A DNA stretch of 64,000 nt, from contig JAPTYK010000001.1 in the NCBI GenBank assembly GCA_026913215.1, positions 7,440,001-7,504,000 on the forward strand. Direction: 5' to 3'. This DNA comes from Streptomyces diastatochromogenes. GTDB taxonomy: Bacteria > Actinomycetota > Actinomycetes > Streptomycetales > Streptomycetaceae. Below are positions 39,855 to 48,802 of this stretch, piece by piece. Under the pieces are notes generated by a model. That model was not told the origin of the DNA, ran no database searches, and saw nothing but the letters and a program-made list of their open reading frames with translations. The position numbers and the translations under genes are program-made. Each line of letters begins with the position of its first letter. Position 1 is the stretch's first letter.

Positions 39855-40672
39855 TTTCCTCCGACCCCCATCAGTCCCTGGACCAGGGCGCGACGGGCGA
39901 ACAGATAGACGAGCAGGATGGGGAGCATGGACAGGACGACGGCCGCGAGGAGGCCGGGAATGTCGACGCCGTGTTCCGTCTGGAAGTCGTAGAGGCCCAT
40001 GGTGATGACCTTGTTCTCCGAGGACTGGGTGAGCACGAGCGGGAACAGGAAGCCGTTCCAGGCCTGGAGCGAGGAGAACACGACGATGGTGGACAGGCCG
40101 CTCTTTGACAGGGGCAGCACGAGCCGGTGGAAGACCGTCCAGGGGGAGGCCCCGTCGACGGTCATGGCCTCGTACAGCTCGGGCGTGATGTCCCGCATGA
40201 CGCCGGTGAGGATCAGGACGCACACGGGCATGGCGAAGGCGGCGGTCGGCAGGATGACGCCGAGCAGGTTGTCGTAGAGGCCGGCCTCGTTGATCAGGTA
40301 GAACATCGGGACGATCACGGCCTGGGACGGGACGGCGAGGCCGAGGAGGAAGAGCCGGAAGACCCGGCCGGTGGCCTTGCCGTCGTTGCGCACGATGGCG
40401 TACGCGAGCGGCGGTACGAGGAGCAGGACCAGGCCGACGACGGCGGCCGTGACGATCACCGTATTGAGGAAGTACTGCGCGAAGCCGCTGTCGAGGTCGT
40501 TGACGTAGTTGTCGAGGGTGAAGTGCCGGGGGAGGGCGAGGGGGCCGTTCGCCGCGTAGTCCGCGCGGGACTGGAAGGTGGCGACCAGCATGGCGTACAG
40601 CGGCAGGCCGACGACGAGGAGCCAGAGCGACGAGCCGAAGCCGGCGAGGTGGTTGGGGCGGGTCTTCCTCAC
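39851..40672 (-). CDS. bxlG: xylo-oligosaccharide ABC transporter permease 2
   Basis: 273 residues, intact, with six membrane segments typical of MalG-type permeases (SSLWLLVVGLPLYAMLVATF near the N-terminus). The EAA loop reads ELYEAMTVDGASPWTVFHRLVLPLSKSG. GTG 40672 overlaps the stop of the preceding permease and its own stop overlaps the GH3 start, giving tight coupling. It pairs with the permease at 40669. No ATPase gene is present, as usual for such systems in Streptomyces, which share MsiK. Confidence 0.9.
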   Translation of the reverse strand: MRKTRPNHLAGFGSSLWLLVVGLPLYAMLVATFQSRADYAANGPLALPRHFTLDNYVNDLDSGFAQYFLNTVIVTAAVVGLVLLLVPPLAYAIVRNDGKATGRVFRLFLLGLAVPSQAVIVPMFYLINEAGLYDNLLGVILPTAAFAMPVCVLILTGVMRDITPELYEAMTVDGASPWTVFHRLVLPLSKSGLSTIVVFSSLQAWNGFLFPLVLTQSSENKVITMGLYDFQTEHGVDIPGLLAAVVLSMLPILLVYLFARRALVQGLMGVGGK

Positions 40673-41615
40673 ACGCCCTCCATGGTGCTGCGCATCCTGT
40701 CGTAGCCGGTCAGGCGCACCATGACCAGGGAGACGAGGGTGGCGACGAGGACGAGGAGCAGCGCGATCGCGGAGGCGGAGCCGAAGTCGAAGCTCTTGAA
40801 GGCCTTCTGGTACATGTAGTAGGCGGTGTTGGTGCTGTCGGTGCCCGGTCCGCCCTGGGTGAGGATCAGCACGGTGTCGAAGGTCGTGAGTCCGCCGACC
40901 ACCATCAGGATCATCGAGGTCACGACGGTGTTGCGCAGCTGCGGCAGCGTGATGTGGAAGAACTGGCGGACCGTGCCGGCGCCGTCGATCCGGGCGGCCT
41001 CGTAGAGGACTCCGGGGACGGCCCGCGCGGCGCCCTGGTAGATCAGCGTGTGCAGGGGGGTGAACTGCCAGGTGCTGACGAAGACGAGGACGCCGAGGGC
41101 GCCGGCCTGCGTGCCGAAGAGGTTGCCGTCGCCGAAGAGCCACTTCGCCTGCGAGGGGACCCCGAAGTTGGGGTCGAGCACCGCGCGCCACAGGACGGAG
41201 ACGGCGGTGATGGACAGCAGCAGCGGGACGAAGTAGATCGCGGAGAGCACGGCGCGGTTGCGCTGCCGGCCGGCGGCCCAGACGCCGAGCAGGACGCTGA
41301 TCGGTGTCTGGACGACGACGCCGAGGACGGTGAGGAGCAGGCTCAGCCAGAGGCTCTTGACCATCACGGGGTCGTCGAGCAGCCGGCTCCAGTTGTCCAG
41401 GCCGGCGAACTCCGGGAGCCGAGGCCGTTCCAGCGGGTGAAGGACAGGACGACGACCAGGACGAGCGGGACGAGGGCGAACAGGCCGAAGAAGACGGCGG
41501 CGGGCGCCGCCCAGGCGAAGCCCGGACGGCCCACACCGGTCGCGGGGCGGCGGGACCGCCCGCGCCGGACGCTCTTCTCCGTGCCGTCCGCGGTGGGGAC
41601 TGCGACAGTGGTCAT
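40669..41615 (-). CDS. bxlF: xylo-oligosaccharide ABC transporter permease 1, one frameshift
   Basis: About 316 residues, MalF-type permease. The N-terminal part MTTVAVPTADGTEKSVRRG and a membrane segment GFAWAAPAAVFFGLFALVPL lie in one frame. After a break near 41420 come SLWLSLLLTVLGVVVQTPISVLLG and the EAA loop LYEAARIDGAGTVRQFFHITLPQLRN, ending MRSTMEGV. The start ATG 41615 is 29 bases behind the binding-protein gene. Partner of the permease at 39851. Confidence 0.87.
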
Positions 41616-41644
41616 GTCAGGTGTTCCGGAGGTCGGGCCGCGCA

Positions 41645-42952
41645 TCAGGCCGCGGGCAGGCTCTGCATGGCGGCGATGAAGGCGTCGGGACCGGTCTGGC
41701 CGTTGAAGAACTGCTGGACGGCCTGGTAGATGGTGGTGCTGGCCGCCGGGGGATAGGCCTGGTCCCAGGAGAGCTGGAAGTGCGGGGCCTTCTTCACCAG
41801 GTCGTACTGGTACGCCGAGTAGGCGGGGCTGGCGGAGCCGTCCAGGAACTTCGGGGTGTTGGCGGTGGTGGGCAGGTTGCCGATGCTCAGCTGGCCCTTG
41901 ACGAACGCGTCCGAGTACATGAGCTTCAGGAACTCGGCCACGGCCTCGGGGTGTTCGGTGTTCTTCAGGACCGAGTAGTAGTTGTTGGTGTTGCCGGCGA
42001 GGTTGCCCGGGGCGCCCTTGCCGCCCGCGACGGTCGGGAAGGTGCCGTAGCCGAGATCGCTCTTCACGAAGTCCGGATAGGCGTCCTGGAGCGTGGAGTA
42101 CTCCCAGGAGCCCATGAGTTCGAAGGCGGCCTTGCCGGTGGCGAGGAGGGCGGGGGAGCCGCCGTCGGTGAACTTGACCGAGTCGTAGTTGGTGCCGAAC
42201 GCGCCGGCGTCGATCAGCTCCTTGAGCAGGCCGAGGGCCTTCTTACTGTCGGCGCTCGCCCAGACGCTCTTGTCCCCGTTCACCGCCTTCTGGAAGAGCT
42301 CGGGGCCCGCCACCCGGTCGTAGACGTACTGGAACCACATCTGGGTGGGCCACTTGTCGCCGCCGCCGAGGGCGATGGGGGTGACGCCCTTGGCCTTGAG
42401 GGCCCTGACCGCGGCCAGGAGCTCGTCCCAGGTGCGCGGTGCGGTGACGCCGGCGTCCGCCAGGACTTTTTTGTTGCTGAACAGCAGGACGGGCTGGGTG
42501 CCGCGCATGGGGATGCCGTACGGCTTGCCGCCGACGACCGCGGTGTCGAAGACCGACGGCAGGAAGTTCGACCTGAGGCCGGGGTCCTTGGCGATGAAGT
42601 CGTCGAGCGGCATGAGGAGGCCCGCGTCGACGAAGGGCTTGATGCTGCCGCCGCCCCAGTTGAAGAACACGTCCGGCGCCTGCTTGCCGCTGATGATCGT
42701 CTGCAGCTTGGACTGGTAGTCGGCGCCGGGGATGGTGTCGAGGACCGCCTTGACCTTCGAGGTCTTGTTGAAGGTGTCGACGAGCTGCTTCTCCACCTTG
42801 TTGGTGGCGTCGCCGTACACCAGGACGTGGATCTCGTCCGAGCCGCCCCCGGCGGAATCCCCCGAGCCGCCGCAGGCCGCCAGGGAGAGGGTCATGGCCA
42901 GCGACGCCCCACCGACGACAGCGGTTCTGAGGAGCCGTACGTGTCGCTTCAT
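41645..42952 (-). CDS. bxlE: xylo-oligosaccharide-binding lipoprotein
   Basis: 435 residues, intact. Signal peptide RHVRLLRTAVVGGASLAMTL with lipobox LAAC (lipid-anchored Cys). The mature part is a family 1 extracellular solute-binding protein (DYQSKLQTIISGKQAPDVFF, PYGIPMRGTQPVLLFSNKKVL, LMGSWEYSTLQDAYPDFV). First gene of the operon with two permeases and the GH3 enzyme, and closest to the TTTCGA operators. Order and content match Streptomyces bxlE. Ligand specificity is inferred from context. Confidence 0.88.
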   Translation of the reverse strand: MKRHVRLLRTAVVGGASLAMTLSLAACGGSGDSAGGGSDEIHVLVYGDATNKVEKQLVDTFNKTSKVKAVLDTIPGADYQSKLQTIISGKQAPDVFFNWGGGSIKPFVDAGLLMPLDDFIAKDPGLRSNFLPSVFDTAVVGGKPYGIPMRGTQPVLLFSNKKVLADAGVTAPRTWDELLAAVRALKAKGVTPIALGGGDKWPTQMWFQYVYDRVAGPELFQKAVNGDKSVWASADSKKALGLLKELIDAGAFGTNYDSVKFTDGGSPALLATGKAAFELMGSWEYSTLQDAYPDFVKSDLGYGTFPTVAGGKGAPGNLAGNTNNYYSVLKNTEHPEAVAEFLKLMYSDAFVKGQLSIGNLPTTANTPKFLDGSASPAYSAYQYDLVKKAPHFQLSWDQAYPPAASTTIYQAVQQFFNGQTGPDAFIAAMQSLPAA

Positions 42953-42960
42953 CGCCCTAC

Positions 42961-42993
42961 CTTTCGAAAGAGTTTCGATCCTGACTTCGAAAC
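42961..42993. promoter_or_regulatory. BxlR-type operator cluster upstream of bxlE
   Basis: CTTTCGAAAG (42961-42970) is a perfect 10-bp palindrome. TTTCGA recurs at 42973-42978, 11 bases after the first copy, and TTCGAAA follows at 42986-42992. The cluster begins 9 bases upstream of the bxlE start and can block transcription or initiation. It agrees with the inverted CGAA/TTCG elements described for the bxl repressor. Confidence 0.7.
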
Positions 42994-43091
42994 TTCCTGG
43001 CGTCGGACGCTAGAGTCGGCGCGGTGAAGCGGTCAACCCTCCGGTGGGCAGTTATCAAAGCGTGACTATGTCGCCGCGTGGAGTGGTGCTT

Positions 43092-43103
43092 TATGCTGCT
43101 CGG
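43092..43103 (+). promoter_or_regulatory. -10 element of a putative leaderless promoter for bxlR
   Basis: TATGCT (43092-43097) ends 6 bases before ATG 43104, and no ribosome-binding site is visible before that ATG. Confidence 0.4.
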
Positions 43104-44155
43104 ATGCGAGATGGCGAGGAGAACAGGCGAATCACGCTGGCGGAAGTGGCCCAGCAGGCTGGGGTCTCACTGTCGACAGTTTCGAAAGTCCTCAACGGCC
43201 GACAGGACGTCTCGCCCGCCACGCGCGTCAGGGTGGAGCAGCTCCTCGAAGAGCACGCGTACCGGCGCACCACACGCGCCACCAGGGAAGCGCCCCTCGT
43301 CGAGCTCGTCTTCCACGAACTCGACAGCGTCTGGTCGATGGAGCTGATCCGCGGGGTGGAGAACCTCGCCAAGGCCCATCACGCGAGCGTCGTGCTCACC
43401 GAGAGCGGCACCCGCCACGCCCCCGCGCCGGACTGGATCGAAGGGGTGCTGCAGCGCCGGCCGATCGGCGTGGTCCTGGTGTTCTCCTCGCTCCCCGACG
43501 CCGTCAAGCGGCAGCTCGACGCGCGGTCGATCCCCTTCGTGATCGTCGACCCGGCGGGAGACCCCGAACCCGACGTGCCGTCCGTCGGTTCCGCGAACTG
43601 GTCCGGCGGCGTCGTCGCGACCCGCCACCTCATCGACCTCGGGCACCGCCGCATCGGCATCATCACCGGCCCCGAGGACATGCTGTGCTCCCTGGCCCGG
43701 CTCGACGGCTACCGGTCCGCCCTGAGCATGGCCGGCCTGGACCACGACGCCGCCCTCGTCCGCTTCGGCGACTTCCACGTCGAGGGCGGATACGCGCGCG
43801 CCATGGAGCTGTTGCGGGGACCGGAGCGGCCCACCGCCATCTTCGCCGGAAGCGACATGCAGGCGCTCGGCGTCATGGAGGCGGCCCGGGTGTGCGGGCT
43901 GCGGGTGCCCGAGGACCTGTCCGTCGTCGGCTACGACGACGTGATGATCGCGCGGTGGTCGAGCCCGCCCCTCACCACGGTCCACCAGCCCCTCCGGGAG
44001 ATGGGCGAGGAAGCGGTCCAGATGCTGCTCCGCCTGCGCGCCGGGGAGCCCTCGGTGACGCGCATGGAACTCGCGACCAGTCTCGTCGTCAGGAAGAGCA
44101 CCGCCCCGCCGCCCGCGCGGGAGAGTTCGCCCGCGCGGGAGAACTCCTCCGGTGA
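43104..44155 (+). CDS. bxlR: LacI family repressor of the bxl operon, probable frameshift near the 3' end
   Basis: About 350 residues. Helix-turn-helix RITLAEVAQQAGVSLSTVSKVLNGRQDVS, then sugar-binding core (GTRHAPAPDWIEGVLQRRP, VDPAGDPEPDVPSVGSANWSGG, LGHRRIGIITGPEDMLCSLARLDGYR, IFAGSDMQALGVMEAARVCG, SPPLTTVHQPLREMG, LVVRKSTAPPPA). The reading frame stays open past this point through the terminator to 44267. The more natural end (ARAGELLR, stop at 44153-44155) is in another frame, so a base is probably missing near 44100-44150. Divergent from bxlE. Paralogue of the LacI protein at 45943. Confidence 0.85.
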
Positions 44156-44168
44156 GGTGAACGACGAA

Positions 44169-44194
44169 GGGAGCCAGGACCGGTCCTGGCTCCC
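44169..44194. terminator. bidirectional terminator between bxlR and the xylanase
   Basis: A perfect 26-base palindrome, GGGAGCCAGGACC followed directly by its complement (44169-44181, 44182-44194). It lies between convergent genes. Confidence 0.75.
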
Positions 44195-44221
44195 CTTCAC
44201 GCTGCGGGCGCGCCGGGTGGA

Positions 44222-45654
44222 TCAGGTGCGGGTCCAGCGCTGGTTGGCGCCGTTCCAGCAGGAGTAGAGCTGGATCGGCGTGCCGTTGGCGGTGCCGTTG
44301 GCGGCGGCGTCGAGGCAGAGGCCCGACTGGACGCCGACGACGGAACCGTCCGGGTTGAGGCGCCACTTCTGGTTGTCGCCGCCCCAGCAGCTGTAGATCT
44401 GCACCTTGGCGCCGTTGCCGGTGCCGGCGGCGTCCAGGCACTTGTCGCCGTAGACCCTGAGCTCGCCCGCGGCGGTGTAGGTCCACTGCTGGTTGGTCCG
44501 GTTGTCGCAGTCCCACAGCTGGAGCTGGGTGCCGTCGGTGGTGGCGGCGCCGGGCACGTCCAGGCAGCGGCCCGAAGCGACGCCCTTGATCTGTCCGGAA
44601 CCGGGCGTGGGGTCGGGGTGGAGGAGGAGGCGTTGAGCGCGTTGAGGACGGAGGTGTAGGCGGGCTTCTTGCTGCCGTCGCCGTTGAACAGCAGCGGGGT
44701 GTCCCCGGCTCGCCAGGAGTCGGTGTCGCGCACGCCCCAGACGGTGATGCCGAGGCAGCGCGGGACGGCCAGGCAGTCGTTGGTCACGTTGGCGTAGGTC
44801 GTGCCCGAGGCGCCCTGGACGTCGAGTTCGGTGACGGCCACGTCCACGCCGAGGGCGGCGAAACTCTGCAGGGTGGTGCGGAAGTTGCCGTTGTACGGGC
44901 TGTCGCCGTTGAAGTGCGACTGGAAGCCGACGCAGTCGATCGGCACGCCGCGCTGCTTGAAGTCCTTGACCATGGAGTACACGGCCTGGGTCTTGGCCCA
45001 GGTCCAGTTCTCGATGTTGTAGTCGTTGTAGCAGAGCTTGGCGGCCGGGTCGGCGGCGCGTGCGGTGCGGAAGGCGACCTCGATCCAGTCGTTGCCGGAG
45101 CGCTGCAGGTTGGAGTCGCGCCGTGCGCCCGAACTGCCGTCGGCGAAGGCCTCGTTCACCACGTCCCACTGGGCGATCTTGCCCTTGTAGTGGCCCATCA
45201 CGCCGTTGATGTGGTTGGTCATCGCCTGGCGCAGCGCGCTGCCGCCGAGGCTCTGCATCCAGCCGGGCTGCTGGGAGTGCCAGGCCAGGGTGTGGCCGCG
45301 CACCTGCTTGCCGTTCTGCACCGCCCAGTTGTAGACGCGGTCGCCGGCGGTGAAGTCGAACCGGCCCTGCTGGGGCTCGGTGGCGTCGATCTTCATCTCG
45401 TTCTCGGCCGTCACCGAGTTGAACTCGCGGGCCGCGATCGACGTGTACGCCGAGTCGCCCAGCCGGCCCGAGGCGAGGGCCGTGCCGAAGTAGCGGCCGC
45501 TCTGCGCCGCCGCGCTGCCGAGCGTGCTCTCGGCGGCGTGCGCGGTCGGCGCCGCCAGCGCGGTGGCGGAACCGAGGACGCCGACGATCAGCGCCGTACA
45601 CAGGCCGCCGATCTTCCGGCGGACGGTGGACGGTGGAAGGGAATCCGAGCGCAT
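44222..45654 (-). CDS. xlnA: secreted GH10 endo-xylanase with CBM13 lectin domain, one frameshift
   Basis: About 477 residues. ATG 45654 follows GGAGG and begins a signal peptide ending THA. The GH10 barrel contains GHTLAWHSQQPGWMQSL, the acid/base Glu in WDVVNEAFADGSSG and the nucleophile Glu in VAVTELDVQGAS. VGFQSHFNGDSPYNGNF and LGITVWGVRDTDSWR are also characteristic. A short linker (SSSTPTP) holds the frameshift near 44615. Three ricin-type repeats follow (GRCLDVPGAATTDGTQLQLW, DKCLDAAGTGNGAKVQIYSCW, GLCLDAAANGTANGTPIQLYSCW). Very like XlnA of S. lividans. It releases xylo-oligosaccharides for the neighbouring bxl importer. Confidence 0.93.
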
Positions 45655-45765
45655 GACTGAACCTCCAGGGCGGAAATCAGGGGGGACGATTCGAGCGCGG
45701 CGGAATGCATCCGCGTGAGCGACGCCCGCGTCCATGGAAAAGGACGCGCACCACCGAGGCGTGAC

Positions 45766-45870
45766 GGCTTCGAAAGCCGGTGCGCGGCGCGGGGGCAGAG
45801 GGCGGCATCGACTCGGGAATCAGTCTGGAAACTCGACGGAAACATGTCAAGAGTTTCGAAATCATTTCGA
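45766..45870. promoter_or_regulatory. TTTCGA operator sites upstream of the xylanase
   Basis: CGGCTTCGAAAGCCGG (45766-45781) is a near palindrome centred on TTCGAA. Further up, TTTCGA occurs at 45854-45859 and 45865-45870, 11 bases apart, the same spacing as upstream of bxlE. The 288 bases between the xylanase start and the next gene end contain only these sites and no gene. Confidence 0.6.
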
Positions 45871-45942
45871 GAATCCGGCGTCCGGCGAAATAATTTCGAT
45901 GGAAACTCGGCTCTGACCTGGTGCTTTCGTTATTTCACGTGG

Positions 45943-46957
45943 TCAAGGGTGACGGGGCGGGGCCGTGGAGAGCCGGACCTTGAGTTCGGTCGAAAGCTCC
46001 ATCCGCGGGGTGACGAGGGTTGTTTCTCCAGAACCTGGAAAAGCGTGCGGGCGGCGACCCGTCCCATCTCCTCCAGCGGCTGACGCACCGTCGTCAGCGG
46101 AGGCGACAGCCATTCGCACATCGGCAGGTCGTCGAAGCCGATCACGCTGAGGTCCCGCGGAATGCTCAGCCCGGCCTGGCGGGCCGCTTCGTAGACGCCC
46201 ATCGCCTGCTGGTCGCTGCCGGCGAAGACGGCGGTCGGCGGCTCGGGGAGGGCGAGCAGTTCCCGGGCGCCCAGGAACCCGCCCTCGTGCTGGAAGTCGC
46301 CGAACCGGATCAGGTCGCGGTCGACCTCGATCCCGGCCCGCTCCAGAGCGGTCCGGTACCCGTCGATCCGGGCCTGGCTGCAGAGCATCTCCTTGCGTCC
46401 GCCGATCACGGCGATCCGGCGGTGCCCCAGCGCCAGCAGGTGCTCGGTGGCGGCGAGGCCGCCCGCCCAGTTGGTCGCTCCGACGCTCGGCACGCGGTTG
46501 TCCGGGAGGTCGACGGGGTCGATGACGACCAGCGCCACCCCGGCCCTCTCCACCTGGGCGCGCTGGGCGCGGGTGACCGAGGTGGTGACGAGGATGACGC
46601 CGTCGCTGTGGTGCAGGACCGGCAGCGCGGCCCAACTGGACGGCGTGGCCTCGCCCGGCGGGACGAGCGACACGACGGTGGCGACGCCCGCCGGGCGCAC
46701 TCGGCCTCGACGCCGCGCAGTATCTCCACCGCCCACGCGCTGTCCAGACCGCCGATGATCAGGTCGACGAGGCCCGATCTGCGGGCCCTGCCGTGCCTGC
46801 CGGGCGGGAGGTAGTTCCGGGATCGCAGCAGCCCCTCGATCCGTTCGCGCGTCGAGGGCGCGACATCGGAGCGGCCGTTGATCACCTTGGACACGGTGGC
46901 CTGGGAGACCCCGGCCTCCGCGGCGATGACGGCCAGGGTCGGACGCTTCTCGCTCAA
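45943..46957 (-). CDS. LacI family regulator of xylan genes (BxlR paralogue), two frameshifts
   Basis: About 340 residues starting at TTG 46957, six bases after GAGGAGAG. Helix-turn-helix PTLAVIAAEAGVSQATVSKVINGRSDVA. After breaks near 46690 and 46030 the core reads SDGVILVTTSVTRAQRAQV, LGHRRIAVIGGRKEMLCSQARIDGYR, RFGDFQHEGGFLGARELLALPEPPTAVFAGSDQQAMGVYEAA and TPRMELSTELKVRLSTAPP. The pattern is closely parallel to BxlR, so duplication is likely. It lies between the xylanase and the GH62 gene, and its own upstream region carries TTTCGA sites. Confidence 0.85.
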
Positions 46958-47005
46958 CTGCTCTCCTCGGTGCGTACGCCTCGCCCGGCGACGGGTATCG
47001 CAAAC

Positions 47006-47147
47006 TTTCGAAGAGTTTCCGGTCGCACAACCTGCATGTCAAGGCGGTGAACTGCCGCTTTTTTCAAGTAAGTCGGCAGTGGGTCTTGACCGAGAGGCCC
47101 CGCGTTCCTAGGTTGTGGCAACGCAGATTTCGAGAGTATTTCGAAAC
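47006..47147. promoter_or_regulatory. TTTCGA operator sites between LacI and GH62 genes
   Basis: TTTCGA at 47006-47011 with TTTCCG 10 bases later, and TTTCGA at 47128-47133 and 47139-47144 (11 bases apart, continuing TTTCGAAAC). They flank the divergent starts of the LacI gene and the GH62 arabinofuranosidase and match the bxlE and xylanase sites. Confidence 0.6.
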
Positions 47148-47229
47148 ATTTTCGGGCGTGAGCTCTTCGGCTGGTGCGGCCGCCTTCACGCCCCCTCCCT
47201 CGCCCCCACACCTCGAAGGAGCACTTCTG

Positions 47230-48696
47230 ATGCCGTTTCACCCCCGGCCACCAGTGGGCTTGAGGCGTCTGCTCGCCGTCCTCTCGCCCCTGCTGCTCCT
47301 GGCCACCTTCTTCGGTGCCCAGCCCGCCGGCGCGGCGACCGTCGACACCGACGCCTCCTACGTGCTGGTCAACCGCAACAGCGGCAAGGCCCTGGACGTC
47401 TACAACCTGGCGACGAACGACGGGGCCCGCATCACCCAGTGGGCCAGGAACGACCAGAACCAGCAGCAGTGGCAGTTCGTCGACTCCGGCGGCGGCTACT
47501 ACCGCCTCAAGTCCCGCCACTCGGGCAAGGTGCTGGACGTCCGCGACGGGTCCACCGCCAACGGCGCCCCGGTCGTCCAGTGGGCCGACCTGAACGGCAC
47601 CGACCAGCAGTGGCGACTGGCCGACAGCCCCGACGGCTACGTGCGGCTCGTCGCGCGCCACAGCGGCAAGGCCCTCGAAGTGCAGGGCGGCTCCACCGCC
47701 GACGGAGCGAACATCGTCCAGTACGACGACTGGGGCGGCGCCAACCAGCAGTGGCAGCTCGTCAAGGTCGGCGGCGGCACCCCCGGTACGTGCGCCCTCC
47801 CGTCGGCGTACCGCTGGACGTCGACGGGCGCGCTGGCGCAGCCCAAGCCGGGGTGGGCCTCGCTCAAGGACTTCACCGTCGTGCCCTACAACGGCCGGCA
47901 ACTCGTCTACGCGACGACGCACGACACCGGGACGAGCTGGGGTTCGATGAGCTTCAGTCCGTTCACCAACTGGTCGGACATGGCCTCGGCCGGCCAGAAC
48001 ACGATGTCGAACTCCGCCGTCGCGCCCACGCTCTTCTACTTCGCGCCGAAGAAGATCTGGGTGCTCTCCTACCAGTGGGGCAGGACCGCCTTCTCCTACC
48101 GGACGTCGAGCGACCCCACCAACCCGAACGGCTGGTCGGCGGAGCAGGAGCTCTTCTCCGGAAGCATCGCCGACTCCGGCACGGGCCCCATCGACCAGAC
48201 GCTCATCGGTGACGGGACGAACATGTACCTGTTCTTCGCCGGCGACAACGGCAAGATCTACCGGGCGAGCATGCCGATCGGGAACTTCCCGAGCAGTTTC
48301 GGCACGACCTCGACCGTGGTCATGAGCGATTCGACGAACAACCTGTTCGAAGCCCCGCAGGTCTACAAGCTCCAGGGCCAGGACCGCTACCTCATGATCG
48401 TCGAGGCGATCGGCGCGCAGGGCCGGTACTTCCGCTCGTTCACGGCCACCAGCCTGAACGGCTCGTGGACGCCCCAGGCCGCGACCGAGAGCAACCCCTT
48501 CGCCGGCAAGGCCAACAGCGGCGCCACCTGGACCAACGACATCAGCCACGGCGAACTGATCCGCACCGGCCCCGACCAGACCATGACCGTCGACCCCTGC
48601 GACCTCCAGCTGCTCTACCAGGGGCGCAGCCCCGACTCGGGCGGCGACTACGGCCTCCTGCCCTACCGACCGGGTCTGCTGACGCCGCGGCGCTGA
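47230..48696 (+). CDS. secreted GH62 alpha-L-arabinofuranosidase with N-terminal CBM13
   Basis: 488 residues, intact. Signal peptide (LRRLLAVLSPLLLLATFFGA, ending AGA). Residues about 38-180 are a ricin-B/CBM13 trefoil with three repeats (LVNRNSGKALDVYNLATNDG, RHSGKVLDVRDGSTANGAPV, RHSGKALEVQGGSTADGANI). The GH62 five-blade propeller follows: YRWTSTGALAQPKPGWASLKD, WVLSYQWGRTAFSYRTS, SGTGPIDQTLIGDG, LFEAPQVYKLQG and FAGKANSGATWTNDISHGELIR. It removes arabinose side chains from arabinoxylan, feeding the ara genes and exposing the backbone to the GH10 xylanase. AAGGAG precedes ATG 47230. Confidence 0.93.
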   Translation: MPFHPRPPVGLRRLLAVLSPLLLLATFFGAQPAGAATVDTDASYVLVNRNSGKALDVYNLATNDGARITQWARNDQNQQQWQFVDSGGGYYRLKSRHSGKVLDVRDGSTANGAPVVQWADLNGTDQQWRLADSPDGYVRLVARHSGKALEVQGGSTADGANIVQYDDWGGANQQWQLVKVGGGTPGTCALPSAYRWTSTGALAQPKPGWASLKDFTVVPYNGRQLVYATTHDTGTSWGSMSFSPFTNWSDMASAGQNTMSNSAVAPTLFYFAPKKIWVLSYQWGRTAFSYRTSSDPTNPNGWSAEQELFSGSIADSGTGPIDQTLIGDGTNMYLFFAGDNGKIYRASMPIGNFPSSFGTTSTVVMSDSTNNLFEAPQVYKLQGQDRYLMIVEAIGAQGRYFRSFTATSLNGSWTPQAATESNPFAGKANSGATWTNDISHGELIRTGPDQTMTVDPCDLQLLYQGRSPDSGGDYGLLPYRPGLLTPRR

Positions 48697-48713
48697 CGGC
48701 ACGACACGGGTCC

Positions 48714-48765
48714 GGCTCCGACGCGGAGCCGGCGCGGCGGGCTCGGCGCGAGGCCGAGCCCGCCG
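48714..48765 (+). terminator. terminator after the GH62 gene
   Basis: Two stems in a row: GGCTCC/GGAGCC (48714-48730) and a 12-bp stem CGGCGGGCTCGG/CCGAGCCCGCCG (48735-48746, 48754-48765) with a 7-base loop. Confidence 0.65.
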
Positions 48766-48802
48766 ACCTCACGGACGCACTACGTCAAGGAGCTTTGACC
48801 AC

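Noticed and set aside
44156..44267. C-terminal extension of bxlR to 44267
   Set aside because: It would translate through the palindromic terminator and into the opposite xylanase gene; relatives end shortly after the LVVRKST motif.
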